From: Elysia marginata
Taxonomy: Eukaryota; Mollusca; Gastropoda; Plakobranchidae
Assembly: GCA_019649035.1 (NCBI GenBank)
Contig: BMAT01004631.1
Span: 87,334 to 151,333 of the forward strand
Length of the DNA: 64,000 bases
Reading direction: 5' to 3'
Shown: positions 52,809-61,510 of the stretch, piece by piece
How the letters are laid out: every line of letters begins with the position of its first letter
Position numbering within the stretch: the first letter of the stretch is position 1
Notes under the pieces: model-generated
Told to the model about the DNA's origin: nothing
Database searches by the model: none
The model's input: only the letters and a program-made list of their open reading frames with translations
Program-made: the position numbers and the translations under genes

Positions 52809-53765
52809 TTATTTTTCCCCTATGATAAGCCATACCTCCCCCAATCCCCGTGTGTAAATACGGCTATCCATATGGAAAGGCTCTCCTGATAATAGTTTCC
52901 TCAAACCCCTCATATAGCCTCGTGCATCAATAGCTCTACCCCTGTCATCATAAAGAGGAATTCTAAGCTGTGAGAGTCTCATGTTGGTCTCTGTAATATC
53001 TTCTACCGAAAACCGTCCTTTTACAGTATTTTTGCTAAAATACTCTTCTATAATATAGCTGAGTTCGTCCGTAATACTGTCATAAGAAAATTCATCGTAA
53101 AAAGTGTGTGAAGAGGAGTCAAACATCTTGATTTGGATAGATATTTCCCTGCCGTTTTCAAACAAATCTTCAAAGTGTTTGATAAGCAAATCATTAAAGC
53201 TCTCCATGTAGTCCTTCACAGCCATCTGCAAAAGCACCTCCGTTTGTTCGGTCATAAAGGGTTTACTGCTCCCAATGGCAACGGCTATGATTTTTCCTGT
53301 ATAGGCATCTATTCCCTTGAGGTTAAAGTTTGCATAGTTCATACCCAACTGCGCCTCCTTTATGGAAAAGTCCAAGTCCAAAATAATATCTGCCTTTGCT
53401 GTCCTCTTGAGGATGTCTATGGGAGATTCATTGATAATACCCCCTTCTTTTCCTACTATAAGGGAGGCTTCTGCCACTTCTGAATCAAGGCGTTTGAGTT
53501 GCGTCTCTAAGTCTCTCAACGGGAAATCCCGCTCTGCCATTATCATTCCCATTTGGGAAATAGCGAGTCTGAGTTTTTCATCAGACTGCAGTGCTTTTTG
53601 ATAGTCCGGTATCTTTTTTATCTTTCCATACTGTTCAAATTCCAAATAGTAACCATTCTCAATACAAAACCTATCCGATGGCACTACCATCAATGTAGGT
53701 TTTTTTGCTACCTGTGAAAATACAGTAAACGGTAGAAATAATAATACACCTAAAATATATTTCAT
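52809..53765 (-). CDS. DUF6175-like exported protein (CsgG/TolB_N-like fold)
   Basis: 318 residues with a signal peptide (ILGVLLFLPFTVFSQ) and then KPTLMVVPSDRFCIENGYYL, the start typical of DUF6175 proteins in Bacteroidota. The pattern MGMIMAERDFPLRDLETQLK followed by ILKRTAKADIILDLDFSI resembles the CsgG/TolB N-terminal fold, in which a named ligand or subunit is bound. The C-terminal third (RLSQLRIPLYDDRGRAIDAR) may be a second domain. Function is unknown, with assembly or secretion an inference from fold and neighbours. The next gene starts 11 bp downstream. Confidence 0.75.
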   Translation of the reverse strand: MKYILGVLLFLPFTVFSQVAKKPTLMVVPSDRFCIENGYYLEFEQYGKIKKIPDYQKALQSDEKLRLAISQMGMIMAERDFPLRDLETQLKRLDSEVAEASLIVGKEGGIINESPIDILKRTAKADIILDLDFSIKEAQLGMNYANFNLKGIDAYTGKIIAVAIGSSKPFMTEQTEVLLQMAVKDYMESFNDLLIKHFEDLFENGREISIQIKMFDSSSHTFYDEFSYDSITDELSYIIEEYFSKNTVKGRFSVEDITETNMRLSQLRIPLYDDRGRAIDARGYMRGLRKLLSGEPFHMDSRIYTRGLGEVWLIIGEK

Positions 53766-53789
53766 AAACTTTACGCTTTAAGTTTTTGT

Positions 53790-54284
53790 CTAAAATCCTT
53801 TTGAAAGTGTTCTTGCAAAGCCCTCCTTCTCCATACGCTTTCTCAAAGCATCTAGTGAGATTACTAGTACAGTAGAGACCTTGTAGTTACCATCTGCTGT
53901 CTTTATTCTGTCATCGGAGGATATATAACCGCCATTGTTATAACTTACATACTTTAGATAATCCCCCGAAGCGAAGAAATTATCAAACCAAGTTCTGTTC
54001 TCCTCATAAGATACATTACAAACAGGCTTCTTGCCATTACAGGTCGTTCCTGTAGCGCCAGAACCGCTCACACCTTTAAACAATATAGCGTGGACAGCAT
54101 GACTCCTAAACTTTTCTTTTGCTTTGCCCAAAGACTTCCCATAGGTGCTTATCTTTACCAAATAGTTTCCCGGAGTACCTACCCCTGCACATACCGCCTC
54201 ATAACTATAACTAATAGCCTTCAGCCCACAACCTAATGCCAAAAACAAGCCCAGCACCAATACACTTAGATACCTCTTCATCAC
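53790..54284 (-). CDS. Small exported lipoprotein-like protein
   Basis: 164 residues. The N-terminus MMKRYLSVLVLGLFLALGCG has a plausible lipid cysteine at 19. The mature part contains NYLVKISTYGKSLGKAKEKF, FKGVSGSGATGTTCNGKKPV and a C-terminal YKVSTVLVISLDALRKRMEK helix. Two further cysteines (TTCNGKKPVC) may pair. I recognise no named family, although similar proteins occur in Bacteroidota beside LPP20/DUF6175 genes (from memory). It is the first gene of the five-gene minus-strand operon. Confidence 0.65.
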   Translation of the reverse strand: MMKRYLSVLVLGLFLALGCGLKAISYSYEAVCAGVGTPGNYLVKISTYGKSLGKAKEKFRSHAVHAILFKGVSGSGATGTTCNGKKPVCNVSYEENRTWFDNFFASGDYLKYVSYNNGGYISSDDRIKTADGNYKVSTVLVISLDALRKRMEKEGFARTLSKGF

Positions 54285-54474
54285 ACTTCTTTATTTAGAA
54301 TACAAAACCCCAAGCGAATATATAAAAATAGGGGAAATCATAGATTAAGATAGATAGGTACGGTCAGTCAGAAAAATATGTTTGTAGACTACATTTAATT
54401 GTCGTAAATCTAGAAGTTATGTTTTTTACTTATAAATTGCACCCCCTACTAAATTGAAATTAAGGTAAAAAGGA

Positions 54475-54499
54475 GGCTTCCCATTTTGGATGGGAAGCC
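54475..54499 (+). promoter_or_regulatory. Strong leader hairpin before bshA (terminator or attenuator)
   Basis: GGCTTCCCAT and ATGGGAAGCC form a perfect 10-bp stem with a TTTGG loop. It lies 6 bp before the first TTG of bshA and directly after an AAGGAGG sequence. On the minus strand the stem is followed by an interrupted T run (TCCTTTTTACC); on the plus strand it is followed by GTTTCTTTG. No upstream gene ends here, because both neighbours read outward, so it may control bshA rather than end a transcript. Confidence 0.6.
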
Positions 54500-54505
54500 G
54501 TTTCT

Positions 54506-55651
54506 TTGTCCAAAAATTTTAAACGCATTTTGAAAATAGGAATTGTTTGCTACCCTACATTTGGAGGGAGTGGTGTTGTGGCCACAGAACTCGGAAAGGC
54601 ACTCGGTGAAGTGGGATATGAGATTCATTTTATCACCTACAAACAGCCTGTAAGACTTGATCTGTTGGGGGGGAATATATTTTTTCACGAAGTTAATGTC
54701 CCAAAATACCCTTTATTCAAATATCAACCTTATGAACTGGCACTCTGTAGTAAAATAGTGGATCTGGTAAAACTCTATTCGCTTGATATACTTCATGTTC
54801 ACTACGCCATTCCACATGCCTACGCTGCCTTTATGGCCAATCAAATTCTCAAGAGCGAGAGACACTATATCCCCGTTGTAACGACATTGCACGGTACAGA
54901 TATTACCTTATTAGGAAGCCACCCAAATTATAAACCAGCAGTTACTTTTAGCATCAATGAATCAGATGCTGTAACCACTGTTTCCCAAAGTTTGAAAAAG
55001 GACACGCTGAATCGTTTTGACATACATAAAGACATCCATGTTATTCCCAACTTTATAAATTTTGAGGATTTGGGTAATTCAAAAGACTGCAGAAATAATT
55101 TGGCTTCGGAAAACGAAAGTATCATTGTTCATATCAGTAATTTCAGAAAAGTAAAACGGATACCCGATGTGATAAAAGTCTTCCACAAAATTCAAAAAGA
55201 TATTCCGTCAAAATTGTTGATGATAGGGGAAGGCCCCGAAAAAGATAAGGCAGAACAACTCGCCAGTTCTCTTAGAATAAATGACAACGTTTTATTTTTA
55301 GGGAATAGTAATGAAACGGGTAGGGTTCTCCAGCACGCAGATTTATTTCTACTCCCTTCCGAAAATGAAAGTTTTGGATTAGTAGCCCTGGAAGCTATGG
55401 CACATCACACCCCCGTCATATCTACAAATGTAGGGGGTATCCCGGAGGTAAATATTCACAAAAAAACAGGCTTCCTTTTCCAAATAGGAGATGTTCAAGC
55501 AATGGCACAAGCCGCTATAGAGCTTTTGAGAGATCGTAAAAAGTTATACCATTACAAACAAGCAGCTTTCAACCACAGCAAAGGCTTTGACATAGCATAT
55601 ATTTTACCCAATTATATATCGGTTTACAAGTCTATTTTGACCTGTAAATAG
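54506..55651 (+). CDS. bshA: N-acetyl-alpha-D-glucosaminyl L-malate synthase (bacillithiol)
   Basis: A GT4 glycosyltransferase of 381 residues, the first enzyme of bacillithiol synthesis (UDP-GlcNAc plus L-malate). LKIGIVCYPTFGGSGVVATE is the BshA N-terminal signature, ILHVHYAIPHAYAA lies in the first domain, and PSENESFGLVALEA is the retaining-GT4 E-x7-E motif. No ATG is present; TTG 54506 (MSKNFKRILK) or TTG 54530 (MKIGIVCYP) starts it, the latter closest to many family members. A strong hairpin precedes it. bshB and bshC are not in this window. Confidence 0.93.
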   Translation: MSKNFKRILKIGIVCYPTFGGSGVVATELGKALGEVGYEIHFITYKQPVRLDLLGGNIFFHEVNVPKYPLFKYQPYELALCSKIVDLVKLYSLDILHVHYAIPHAYAAFMANQILKSERHYIPVVTTLHGTDITLLGSHPNYKPAVTFSINESDAVTTVSQSLKKDTLNRFDIHKDIHVIPNFINFEDLGNSKDCRNNLASENESIIVHISNFRKVKRIPDVIKVFHKIQKDIPSKLLMIGEGPEKDKAEQLASSLRINDNVLFLGNSNETGRVLQHADLFLLPSENESFGLVALEAMAHHTPVISTNVGGIPEVNIHKKTGFLFQIGDVQAMAQAAIELLRDRKKLYHYKQAAFNHSKGFDIAYILPNYISVYKSILTCK

Positions 55652-55784
55652 ACACCATAATGCAATTTATAATAGTATTTTGAAAAGGCTTTTTTAGTAA
55701 TGAAATTCTTAAATTTGAGAGCGTTGTCTATGAAAAAAAATTACTGATCTACCCCTTTTTTATTTCTTACTCCAATCCTATTTT

Positions 55785-56969
55785 ATGAATCAGACTAATC
55801 CTTTTAGAGATACAAAAGTTGCGTACAAGCAGGTATCCAACTTTAAGCTAAAAAAAGGCTTATGGCTTTTCAAGATGATGCTATTGGGAAAGGTTACGAG
55901 CTCTTTGACCGCTATTGCTCTTGTCTTTTTAAAGATGAAATTCCCACTGGTAAAAAAAATGATAAAAACCTTGATTTTTTCCCACTTTTGTGGCGGTGAG
56001 AGTGAAAGAGATTGCCAAAAAACAGTGGATAGTCTTTCTCGCCAAAATGTATTTTCCATTTTAGATTATTCTGTAGAAGGCAATCAATCTGAAAAAGATT
56101 TTGATAATACAACAGAAAAACTGCTTGATACCATACGATTTTCTCAAGAGTCTGATTGGGTCGCCTTTAATGTATTTAAGCCCACAGCGATTGGTAGGAT
56201 AGAGATTTTTGAAAAGCTTGCCACGAATATACCACTTACACAGGCTGAAAAAGAAGAATGGGAGAGGGTAAAAGACCGAGTAGAGCGAATCTGCAAACTC
56301 TCAAAAAAAATCAAAAAACCTATACTTATTGATGCCGAAGAGAGTTGGATGCAAGATGCCGCAGATAGTTTGGCAGAAGAAATGATGGGAAAATATAACC
56401 AAAAAAAAACCTTTGTTTACAATACTGTACAGATGTATCGGTTGGATAGGATGGAATATATCAAGTCTATTTTTCAAAGAGCGAAAGAGAAAAAAATTAA
56501 GGTAGGTCTCAAAATAGTAAGAGGAGCGTATTTGGAAAAAGAAAATAATAGGGCTATTGAAATGGGTTATAAATCGCCCATTTGCACTACAAAGGAAGAA
56601 ACAGACAAAAACTTTAACAGAGGTTTAAAATTTTTGCTAAAAAATAGGGATGTCTTTTCTGTATTTGTCGCCACTCATAATGAACAGAGTAATAAGATCG
56701 CAATGGAACATGTCCAAAAAACAGGAAATAGCGATGTTTGGTTCGGGCAACTTTTTGGAATGTGCGACCATATTACTTTCAATTTAGCGAAGGGTTTCGA
56801 GGTGGCAAAATATTTGCCATTTGGACCTTTGAGAAAAGTTATTCCTTACTTAGTGAGAAGGGTAGAAGAAAATAGCTCTGTAGTAGGGCAAGCGGTAAGG
56901 GAAGTGGAATTAAGGAAAGAAGAGATAAAAAGGCGTAAGTGTAGGCCAAATCAGAAAGTTTCTCAGTAG
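55785..56969 (+). CDS. Proline dehydrogenase
   Basis: A 394-residue single-domain PutA/ProDH barrel that oxidises proline to pyrroline-5-carboxylate with FAD. The conserved strands are DYSVEGNQSE, WVAFNVFKPTAIG, ILIDAEESWMQDAAD, FVYNTVQMYRLDR and VGLKIVRGAYLEKE, with FVATHNEQS and FGQLFGMCDH near the C-terminus, and YLVRRVEENSS at the end. The companion P5C dehydrogenase is not adjacent. The enzyme probably associates with the inner membrane to pass electrons to quinone. It stands alone with 130-bp spacers. Confidence 0.93.
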   Translation: MNQTNPFRDTKVAYKQVSNFKLKKGLWLFKMMLLGKVTSSLTAIALVFLKMKFPLVKKMIKTLIFSHFCGGESERDCQKTVDSLSRQNVFSILDYSVEGNQSEKDFDNTTEKLLDTIRFSQESDWVAFNVFKPTAIGRIEIFEKLATNIPLTQAEKEEWERVKDRVERICKLSKKIKKPILIDAEESWMQDAADSLAEEMMGKYNQKKTFVYNTVQMYRLDRMEYIKSIFQRAKEKKIKVGLKIVRGAYLEKENNRAIEMGYKSPICTTKEETDKNFNRGLKFLLKNRDVFSVFVATHNEQSNKIAMEHVQKTGNSDVWFGQLFGMCDHITFNLAKGFEVAKYLPFGPLRKVIPYLVRRVEENSSVVGQAVREVELRKEEIKRRKCRPNQKVSQ

Positions 56970-57088
56970 TTTATTCCAAAAAAACAAAGAATTTTTCGGT
57001 ATTTCGGAATCGACTAACTCAATTTAAAAATATCCCTTTCACAATCACAAAAATAACATAACCTTAATAAACAATCCGTCTTATCTCA

Positions 57089-57096
57089 TAAATTTG
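57089..57096 (+). promoter_or_regulatory. Putative PiT gene promoter, -7 element
   Basis: TAAATTTG matches TAnnTTTG, 24 bp before ATG 57121. A -33 element is not clear. Confidence 0.45.
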
Positions 57097-57120
57097 CGGA
57101 CACATTTTTCCTAAATCTAG

Positions 57121-59379
57121 ATGGATATTTATATTTTTATAGTTACAGTGCTCATTGGGTTGGCACTGGTTGATTTGATTGTAGGAGTAGGCAATGATGC
57201 CGTAAATTTCTTAAACTCTGCTATTGGTTCCAAGGCATTTCCCTTTAAAACTATTCTTATTGTTTCTGCTATTGGTGTGGCATCCGGAGTGTTTTTTTCA
57301 TCGGGTATTATGGAGGTTGCCCGAAAGGGAATTTTCGTTCCACAAGAGTTTTACTTCAACGAAATCATGATGATCTTCATAGGTGTAATGATTACAGATG
57401 TCATTCTTCTAGACTTTTTCAACACAGTCGGTATGCCTACCTCTACAACAGTATCTGTGGTTTTTGAGCTATTGGGTGCTGCTGTCAGTATGGCTATTAT
57501 CAAGACAATTTCTTCTCAGAGCAGTTTTTCGGATATCGCAAATTACATCAATACTGAAAAAGCCACGCAAATAATACTCGGTATATTGCTATCGGTGGTT
57601 ATCTCTTTTACTATTGGGGCTATTGTACAGTTTTTCTCGCGTTTATTTCTCAGTTTTAGGTTTAGGGAAAAACCCTTGTATACAAAAGTTTGGTTTGGTA
57701 GTATTGCATTGACCTGCGTGGCTTATTTTCTATTTATCAAAGGTTTCAAAGGCTTTTCTTTTGTTTCTGAGGAGGACATCAAAATGATTTATTCCAATAC
57801 ACCGGTTATCATCAGCATTGTTTTCGTTTTGTGTGCTATTTTCTCTTGGTTTTTTGTGGTTATTTTTAGGAGGAATATTTTTCGGCTAATTGTCATTGTG
57901 GGTACTTTTAGCCTTGCGGTTGCCTTTGCAGGTAATGACTTGGTAAACTTTATAGGTGTACCTGTGGCGGCTTGGCATTCGTATCATCAGTGGTCTGCAA
58001 GTAATGTCTTGCCAGAGGCATTTTCTATGGAAGGGCTAGAGGGGAAGCTCAGTACCCCATATAGCTTTTTAATTATTTCTGGGGCTGTGATGGTTGCCAC
58101 ACTTTGGTTTTCTAAAAAAGCGCGCTTGGTTACAGAAACAGAGATAAAGCTGGCTCATCATGGGCATTCTAAAGAGCGTTTTAATCCCACTTTTCTGTCT
58201 AAAGGCATTGTTAGATTGGTTGTTTTTATAAATAAATTCACTTACAATCTAATGCCTAAAAATATCCTGAATTCCATAGAAAATCGATTTATGAAACCAA
58301 ATATTGTATTGTCTAAAAACAGGTCTTTGGAGGTGCCTGCTTTTGACTTGGTAAGGGCATCTGTAAATCTAATGGTTGCGAGTATTCTAATCTCTATTGC
58401 AACCTCTATGAAACTCCCTCTTTCTACTACTTATGTAACCTTTATGGTCGCTATGGGGACATCCTTTGCCGATGGGGCATGGGGTTTAGACAGTGCTGTG
58501 TACCGGGTTTCAGGGGTATTAAATGTGATCGGCGGGTGGTTTTTGACAGCCCTTATCGCCTTTACTACCTCCGGGGTTTTTGTCGCACTTATCTATTTGG
58601 GTAAAGGGACTACCATATCTGTCCTTATTATCCTTGTTATTGTCTTGTTGAGAAAGAATTTTACCCGCTTTCACAAAAAATCCAAAGCCTCTATGTTAGA
58701 CGAAGAATTGAGTGAAAGTGAGATTTCCTCTGTTGTAGGTGTGATAGATGAGAGTGCTAAAAACATCTCAAAAGCATTGAATCGAGCAGAAAAGATATAT
58801 GTGCGCAATGTGGAAGGACTTTCTTTGGAAAATATTTCTCAGTTAAAGAAAAACAAAAGGCTCGTTATAAAGCTAAATACTGAAATAAGTACTTTGCAGG
58901 AAAATATTTTTTACTTTCTAAAGAATTTGGAAGATCCATCAAAAACAGTGAGTAAGTTTTATATTCTCTTCCTCAGTCGCTTACAAGATATAGCGGGCTC
59001 TCTAAAAAATATTTCTAAGTACAGCTATCAGCATACTAGTAATAACCATAAAAAACTGACATTCAATCAAATAAATGACATCATGGAGATAGAGTCAAGC
59101 TTCAAATCTCTGTTTGATTGTATGAGTGAAGCATTCAAGAAAAAGGATTTTTCAGTTGAAAATACAGAAAAAATAAAAAAAATGCAGGCAGTTCTACTAA
59201 ACCAAATTGAGGACAAAATGGAAAAGCAAATAGAGAGAACCAAAAGTGATGAATCCAGTCCTAGAAACACATCGCTCTACTTCAACATACTCATAGAGAC
59301 AAAAGATATTATCATATCTTCCATAGAGCTATTGGAACTTTACAACAAAGGTTATAAAAGTGTCAGTCATAAAAAATAA
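57121..59379 (+). CDS. PiT-family inorganic phosphate transporter with PhoU-like C-terminus
   Basis: 752 residues. The first 510 or so form the PHO4/PiT membrane core: two inverted signature repeats, GVGNDAVNFLNSAIGS near the start and FAGNDLVNFIGVPVAA in the middle, with about 11-12 membrane helices. The last 230 residues are soluble and helical (about 525-752, DEELSESEISSVVGVIDESA and then a long heptad-rich stretch), resembling a fused PhoU-like regulatory domain as in other flavobacterial PiT proteins. It imports phosphate with a cation. nadK follows, overlapping by 20 bp. Confidence 0.93.
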   Translation: MDIYIFIVTVLIGLALVDLIVGVGNDAVNFLNSAIGSKAFPFKTILIVSAIGVASGVFFSSGIMEVARKGIFVPQEFYFNEIMMIFIGVMITDVILLDFFNTVGMPTSTTVSVVFELLGAAVSMAIIKTISSQSSFSDIANYINTEKATQIILGILLSVVISFTIGAIVQFFSRLFLSFRFREKPLYTKVWFGSIALTCVAYFLFIKGFKGFSFVSEEDIKMIYSNTPVIISIVFVLCAIFSWFFVVIFRRNIFRLIVIVGTFSLAVAFAGNDLVNFIGVPVAAWHSYHQWSASNVLPEAFSMEGLEGKLSTPYSFLIISGAVMVATLWFSKKARLVTETEIKLAHHGHSKERFNPTFLSKGIVRLVVFINKFTYNLMPKNILNSIENRFMKPNIVLSKNRSLEVPAFDLVRASVNLMVASILISIATSMKLPLSTTYVTFMVAMGTSFADGAWGLDSAVYRVSGVLNVIGGWFLTALIAFTTSGVFVALIYLGKGTTISVLIILVIVLLRKNFTRFHKKSKASMLDEELSESEISSVVGVIDESAKNISKALNRAEKIYVRNVEGLSLENISQLKKNKRLVIKLNTEISTLQENIFYFLKNLEDPSKTVSKFYILFLSRLQDIAGSLKNISKYSYQHTSNNHKKLTFNQINDIMEIESSFKSLFDCMSEAFKKKDFSVENTEKIKKMQAVLLNQIEDKMEKQIERTKSDESSPRNTSLYFNILIETKDIIISSIELLELYNKGYKSVSHKK

Positions 59380-60289
59380 CCCTTTGGATAAGAATAAACG
59401 AAGGTCTTCTATTTCTATAAAAAGGGTTGGCATATATGGACAGGCATATCAAAATGACTACCAAAAAGACCTGCAATCGCTTCTCTGCCAACTATCGCAA
59501 AAAGGCTTAGAAATATTTATATATGGTGAATTTAGTTTAAAAATTCCCAAGTGTATTTCAGAAGATTTCAAAATTTTTGATAGAGACAGTATCGCCTCTA
59601 TTGATTGCCTATTTGCTATTGGTGGCGATGGCACTATTTTGAGATCTTTGACCCTTATTGAGAATTCTGAACTGCCTGTTGTGGGTATCAACTTTGGTCG
59701 ACTTGGGTTTTTGGCAACTGTACAAAGAGACAATATAGGAATGTTGATAGATGCTCTTATAAAAGGAGAATTTATGGTAGAAAATAGGAGCCTTTTGGAG
59801 GTTGTCCAGCCCTCAAAAAAAGAGATTTCCGCAGTTCCTTATGCACTCAATGAAGTAAGTGTTGTCAAAAAAGACTCTACTTCCACAATTACTATTAGTA
59901 CATTTTTAGACAATATATTTCTTTCATCTTATTGGGCAGACGGGCTTATCATATCCACTCCAACAGGATCTACTGGATACTCATTGAGTTGTGGAGGGCC
60001 TATAATTTACCCTTCTTCGGAAGATTTTATAATTACCCCTGTAGCACCTCACAATTTGGGAACAAGACCTTTGGTAATACCAGATTACTTTGAAATTTCT
60101 CTAAATGTGTCGGGGCGTTCGCAAGAACACATACTCTCTCTTGACTCAAGAATGGTATCTCTGAAAAATGAAACACCCATTAAAGTGAAAAAAGCCTCTT
60201 TCTACTTACCTCTTATTCGTTTAGAACAAGGATATTTCCTCCATACTTTGAGGAAAAGACTACTTTGGGGGGAAGATAAAAGAAATTAA
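59360..60289 (+). CDS. nadK: NAD kinase
   Basis: A 309-residue ATP-NAD kinase making NADP. FAIGGDGTILRSL (GGDG), VVGINFGRLGFLATV (NE/D region) and TPTGSTGYSLSCGGPI are the family motifs. The N-terminal 20 or so residues are not conserved; GTG 59360 overlaps the PiT gene, and TTG 59384 just beyond its stop is an alternative. Core homology starts at SIKRVGIYGQAYQND. It is convergent with gpsA, overlapping by 4 bp. Confidence 0.95.
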   Translation: MSVIKNNPLDKNKRRSSISIKRVGIYGQAYQNDYQKDLQSLLCQLSQKGLEIFIYGEFSLKIPKCISEDFKIFDRDSIASIDCLFAIGGDGTILRSLTLIENSELPVVGINFGRLGFLATVQRDNIGMLIDALIKGEFMVENRSLLEVVQPSKKEISAVPYALNEVSVVKKDSTSTITISTFLDNIFLSSYWADGLIISTPTGSTGYSLSCGGPIIYPSSEDFIITPVAPHNLGTRPLVIPDYFEISLNVSGRSQEHILSLDSRMVSLKNETPIKVKKASFYLPLIRLEQGYFLHTLRKRLLWGEDKRN

Positions 60290-61278
60290 TCAAGCCGTTC
60301 GGTCAGCTTTTTTAAGATTTTCTTTGGGTTCTTTTTTTCGTACAATATCTTGTACATCCCTTCTATTATGGGGAATTTAGTTGCCTTATCGCCAGCTATT
60401 TTGTAGGCACTTTTTATGGCATAGTAGCCTTCGGCAACCATGTTCATCTCCATTATAGTATTTTGAACACTGTACCCTTTTCCTATCATGTTACCAAAAG
60501 TTCTATTTCTACTAAAGGTAGAGTAACCCGTTACCAAAAGATCTCCTAAATAGGCTGATTCTGTTACATCCCTCTTATTTTTATGTATGGTTTTGATAAA
60601 CTGCTTCATCTCTCTTATGGAGTTACTCATAAGCACACTTTGAAAGTTATCCCCATAGCCCAAGCCATGAGCTATACCTGCCGCTATAGAGTAGATATTT
60701 TTTAAGACACTTGCGTACTCTACCCCGATGATGTCTTTTGTCAGCTTCACCTTGATGTAGTGAGATGAAATACATTGAGAGATATACGTCGCATATTTCT
60801 TTTGAGGACAGGCCACCGTGAGATAAGAAAGTCGCTCAAGGGCAACCTCTTCTGCGTGGCAAGGTCCTGTGATGACACCTATTCGGCTGTAATGTATCTC
60901 GTGATGTACCTCGAGATAATTCCCCACAATAGAACCTGTTTCTGGGATAATACCCTTTATAGCAGAAAAAATAATTTTCTTTTCGAGGCTTACAGTTTTC
61001 TTTCCCAATTCGTTTAGGAGATAGACAGAAGGGATTGCCAAAATAATAATATCCGTATCACCGATGACCGTATCTATATCGGAAGTCAGTTTAAATTGCT
61101 TTGTGTGAAACTCTATAGAACTTATATAGTTGGGATTATGACCATATTGGTTAATGTATTCTATTGCGCTTTCGTTTCTCATATACCAAGAGAACTGAAC
61201 ACCAGCGTCAACCATCATTTTGGCGATGGCCGTAGCCCAAGATCCTCCTCCTAAAAGTCCTATTTTGTAATGATTCAT
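60286..61278 (-). CDS. gpsA: Glycerol-3-phosphate dehydrogenase [NAD(P)+]
   Basis: A 330-residue enzyme reducing dihydroxyacetone phosphate to sn-glycerol 3-phosphate for phospholipids. IGLLGGGSWATAIAKMM is the Rossmann dinucleotide site, ITGPCHAEEVALERLSYLTV is conserved, and the catalytic lysine lies in YASVLKNIYSIAAGIAHGLG. Length is normal. It lies 10 bp downstream of yidD and belongs to the cysS-yidD-gpsA unit. Confidence 0.96.
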   Translation of the reverse strand: MNHYKIGLLGGGSWATAIAKMMVDAGVQFSWYMRNESAIEYINQYGHNPNYISSIEFHTKQFKLTSDIDTVIGDTDIIILAIPSVYLLNELGKKTVSLEKKIIFSAIKGIIPETGSIVGNYLEVHHEIHYSRIGVITGPCHAEEVALERLSYLTVACPQKKYATYISQCISSHYIKVKLTKDIIGVEYASVLKNIYSIAAGIAHGLGYGDNFQSVLMSNSIREMKQFIKTIHKNKRDVTESAYLGDLLVTGYSTFSRNRTFGNMIGKGYSVQNTIMEMNMVAEGYYAIKSAYKIAGDKATKFPIIEGMYKILYEKKNPKKILKKLTERLD

Positions 61279-61288
61279 ATTATCAAAT

Positions 61289-61510
61289 TTAAGTTAAAGG
61301 GTCATATCCACTTCTGCCCCATGGATGGCATGAAGCGATTCGCTTTATGGACAGCCTCAGTCCTTTGAAAATGCGGTATTTCCTTATTGATTCTATTGTA
61401 TATTGTGAGCAGGTAGGGGTAAAGCGACAACAACCTATTGTAAGGGGCGAAATAAGAAGCTGATAAGCCTTTATGAGAACTACCAAAAAGTTAGAAAATA
61501 AATTTGCCAT
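61289..61510 (-). CDS. yidD: Membrane protein insertion efficiency factor YidD
   Basis: 73 residues. An amphipathic N-terminal helix (FLVVLIKAYQLLISPL) is followed by the family core CCRFTPTCSQYTIESI and CHPWGRSGYDPLT, with three conserved cysteines. YidD sits at the inner membrane and helps YidC insert proteins; in most genomes it lies near rnpA and yidC. Here it is instead between cysS and gpsA. Its ATG shares one base with the cysS stop (TGATG), so it is coupled to cysS. Confidence 0.93.
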   Translation of the reverse strand: MANLFSNFLVVLIKAYQLLISPLTIGCCRFTPTCSQYTIESIRKYRIFKGLRLSIKRIASCHPWGRSGYDPLT

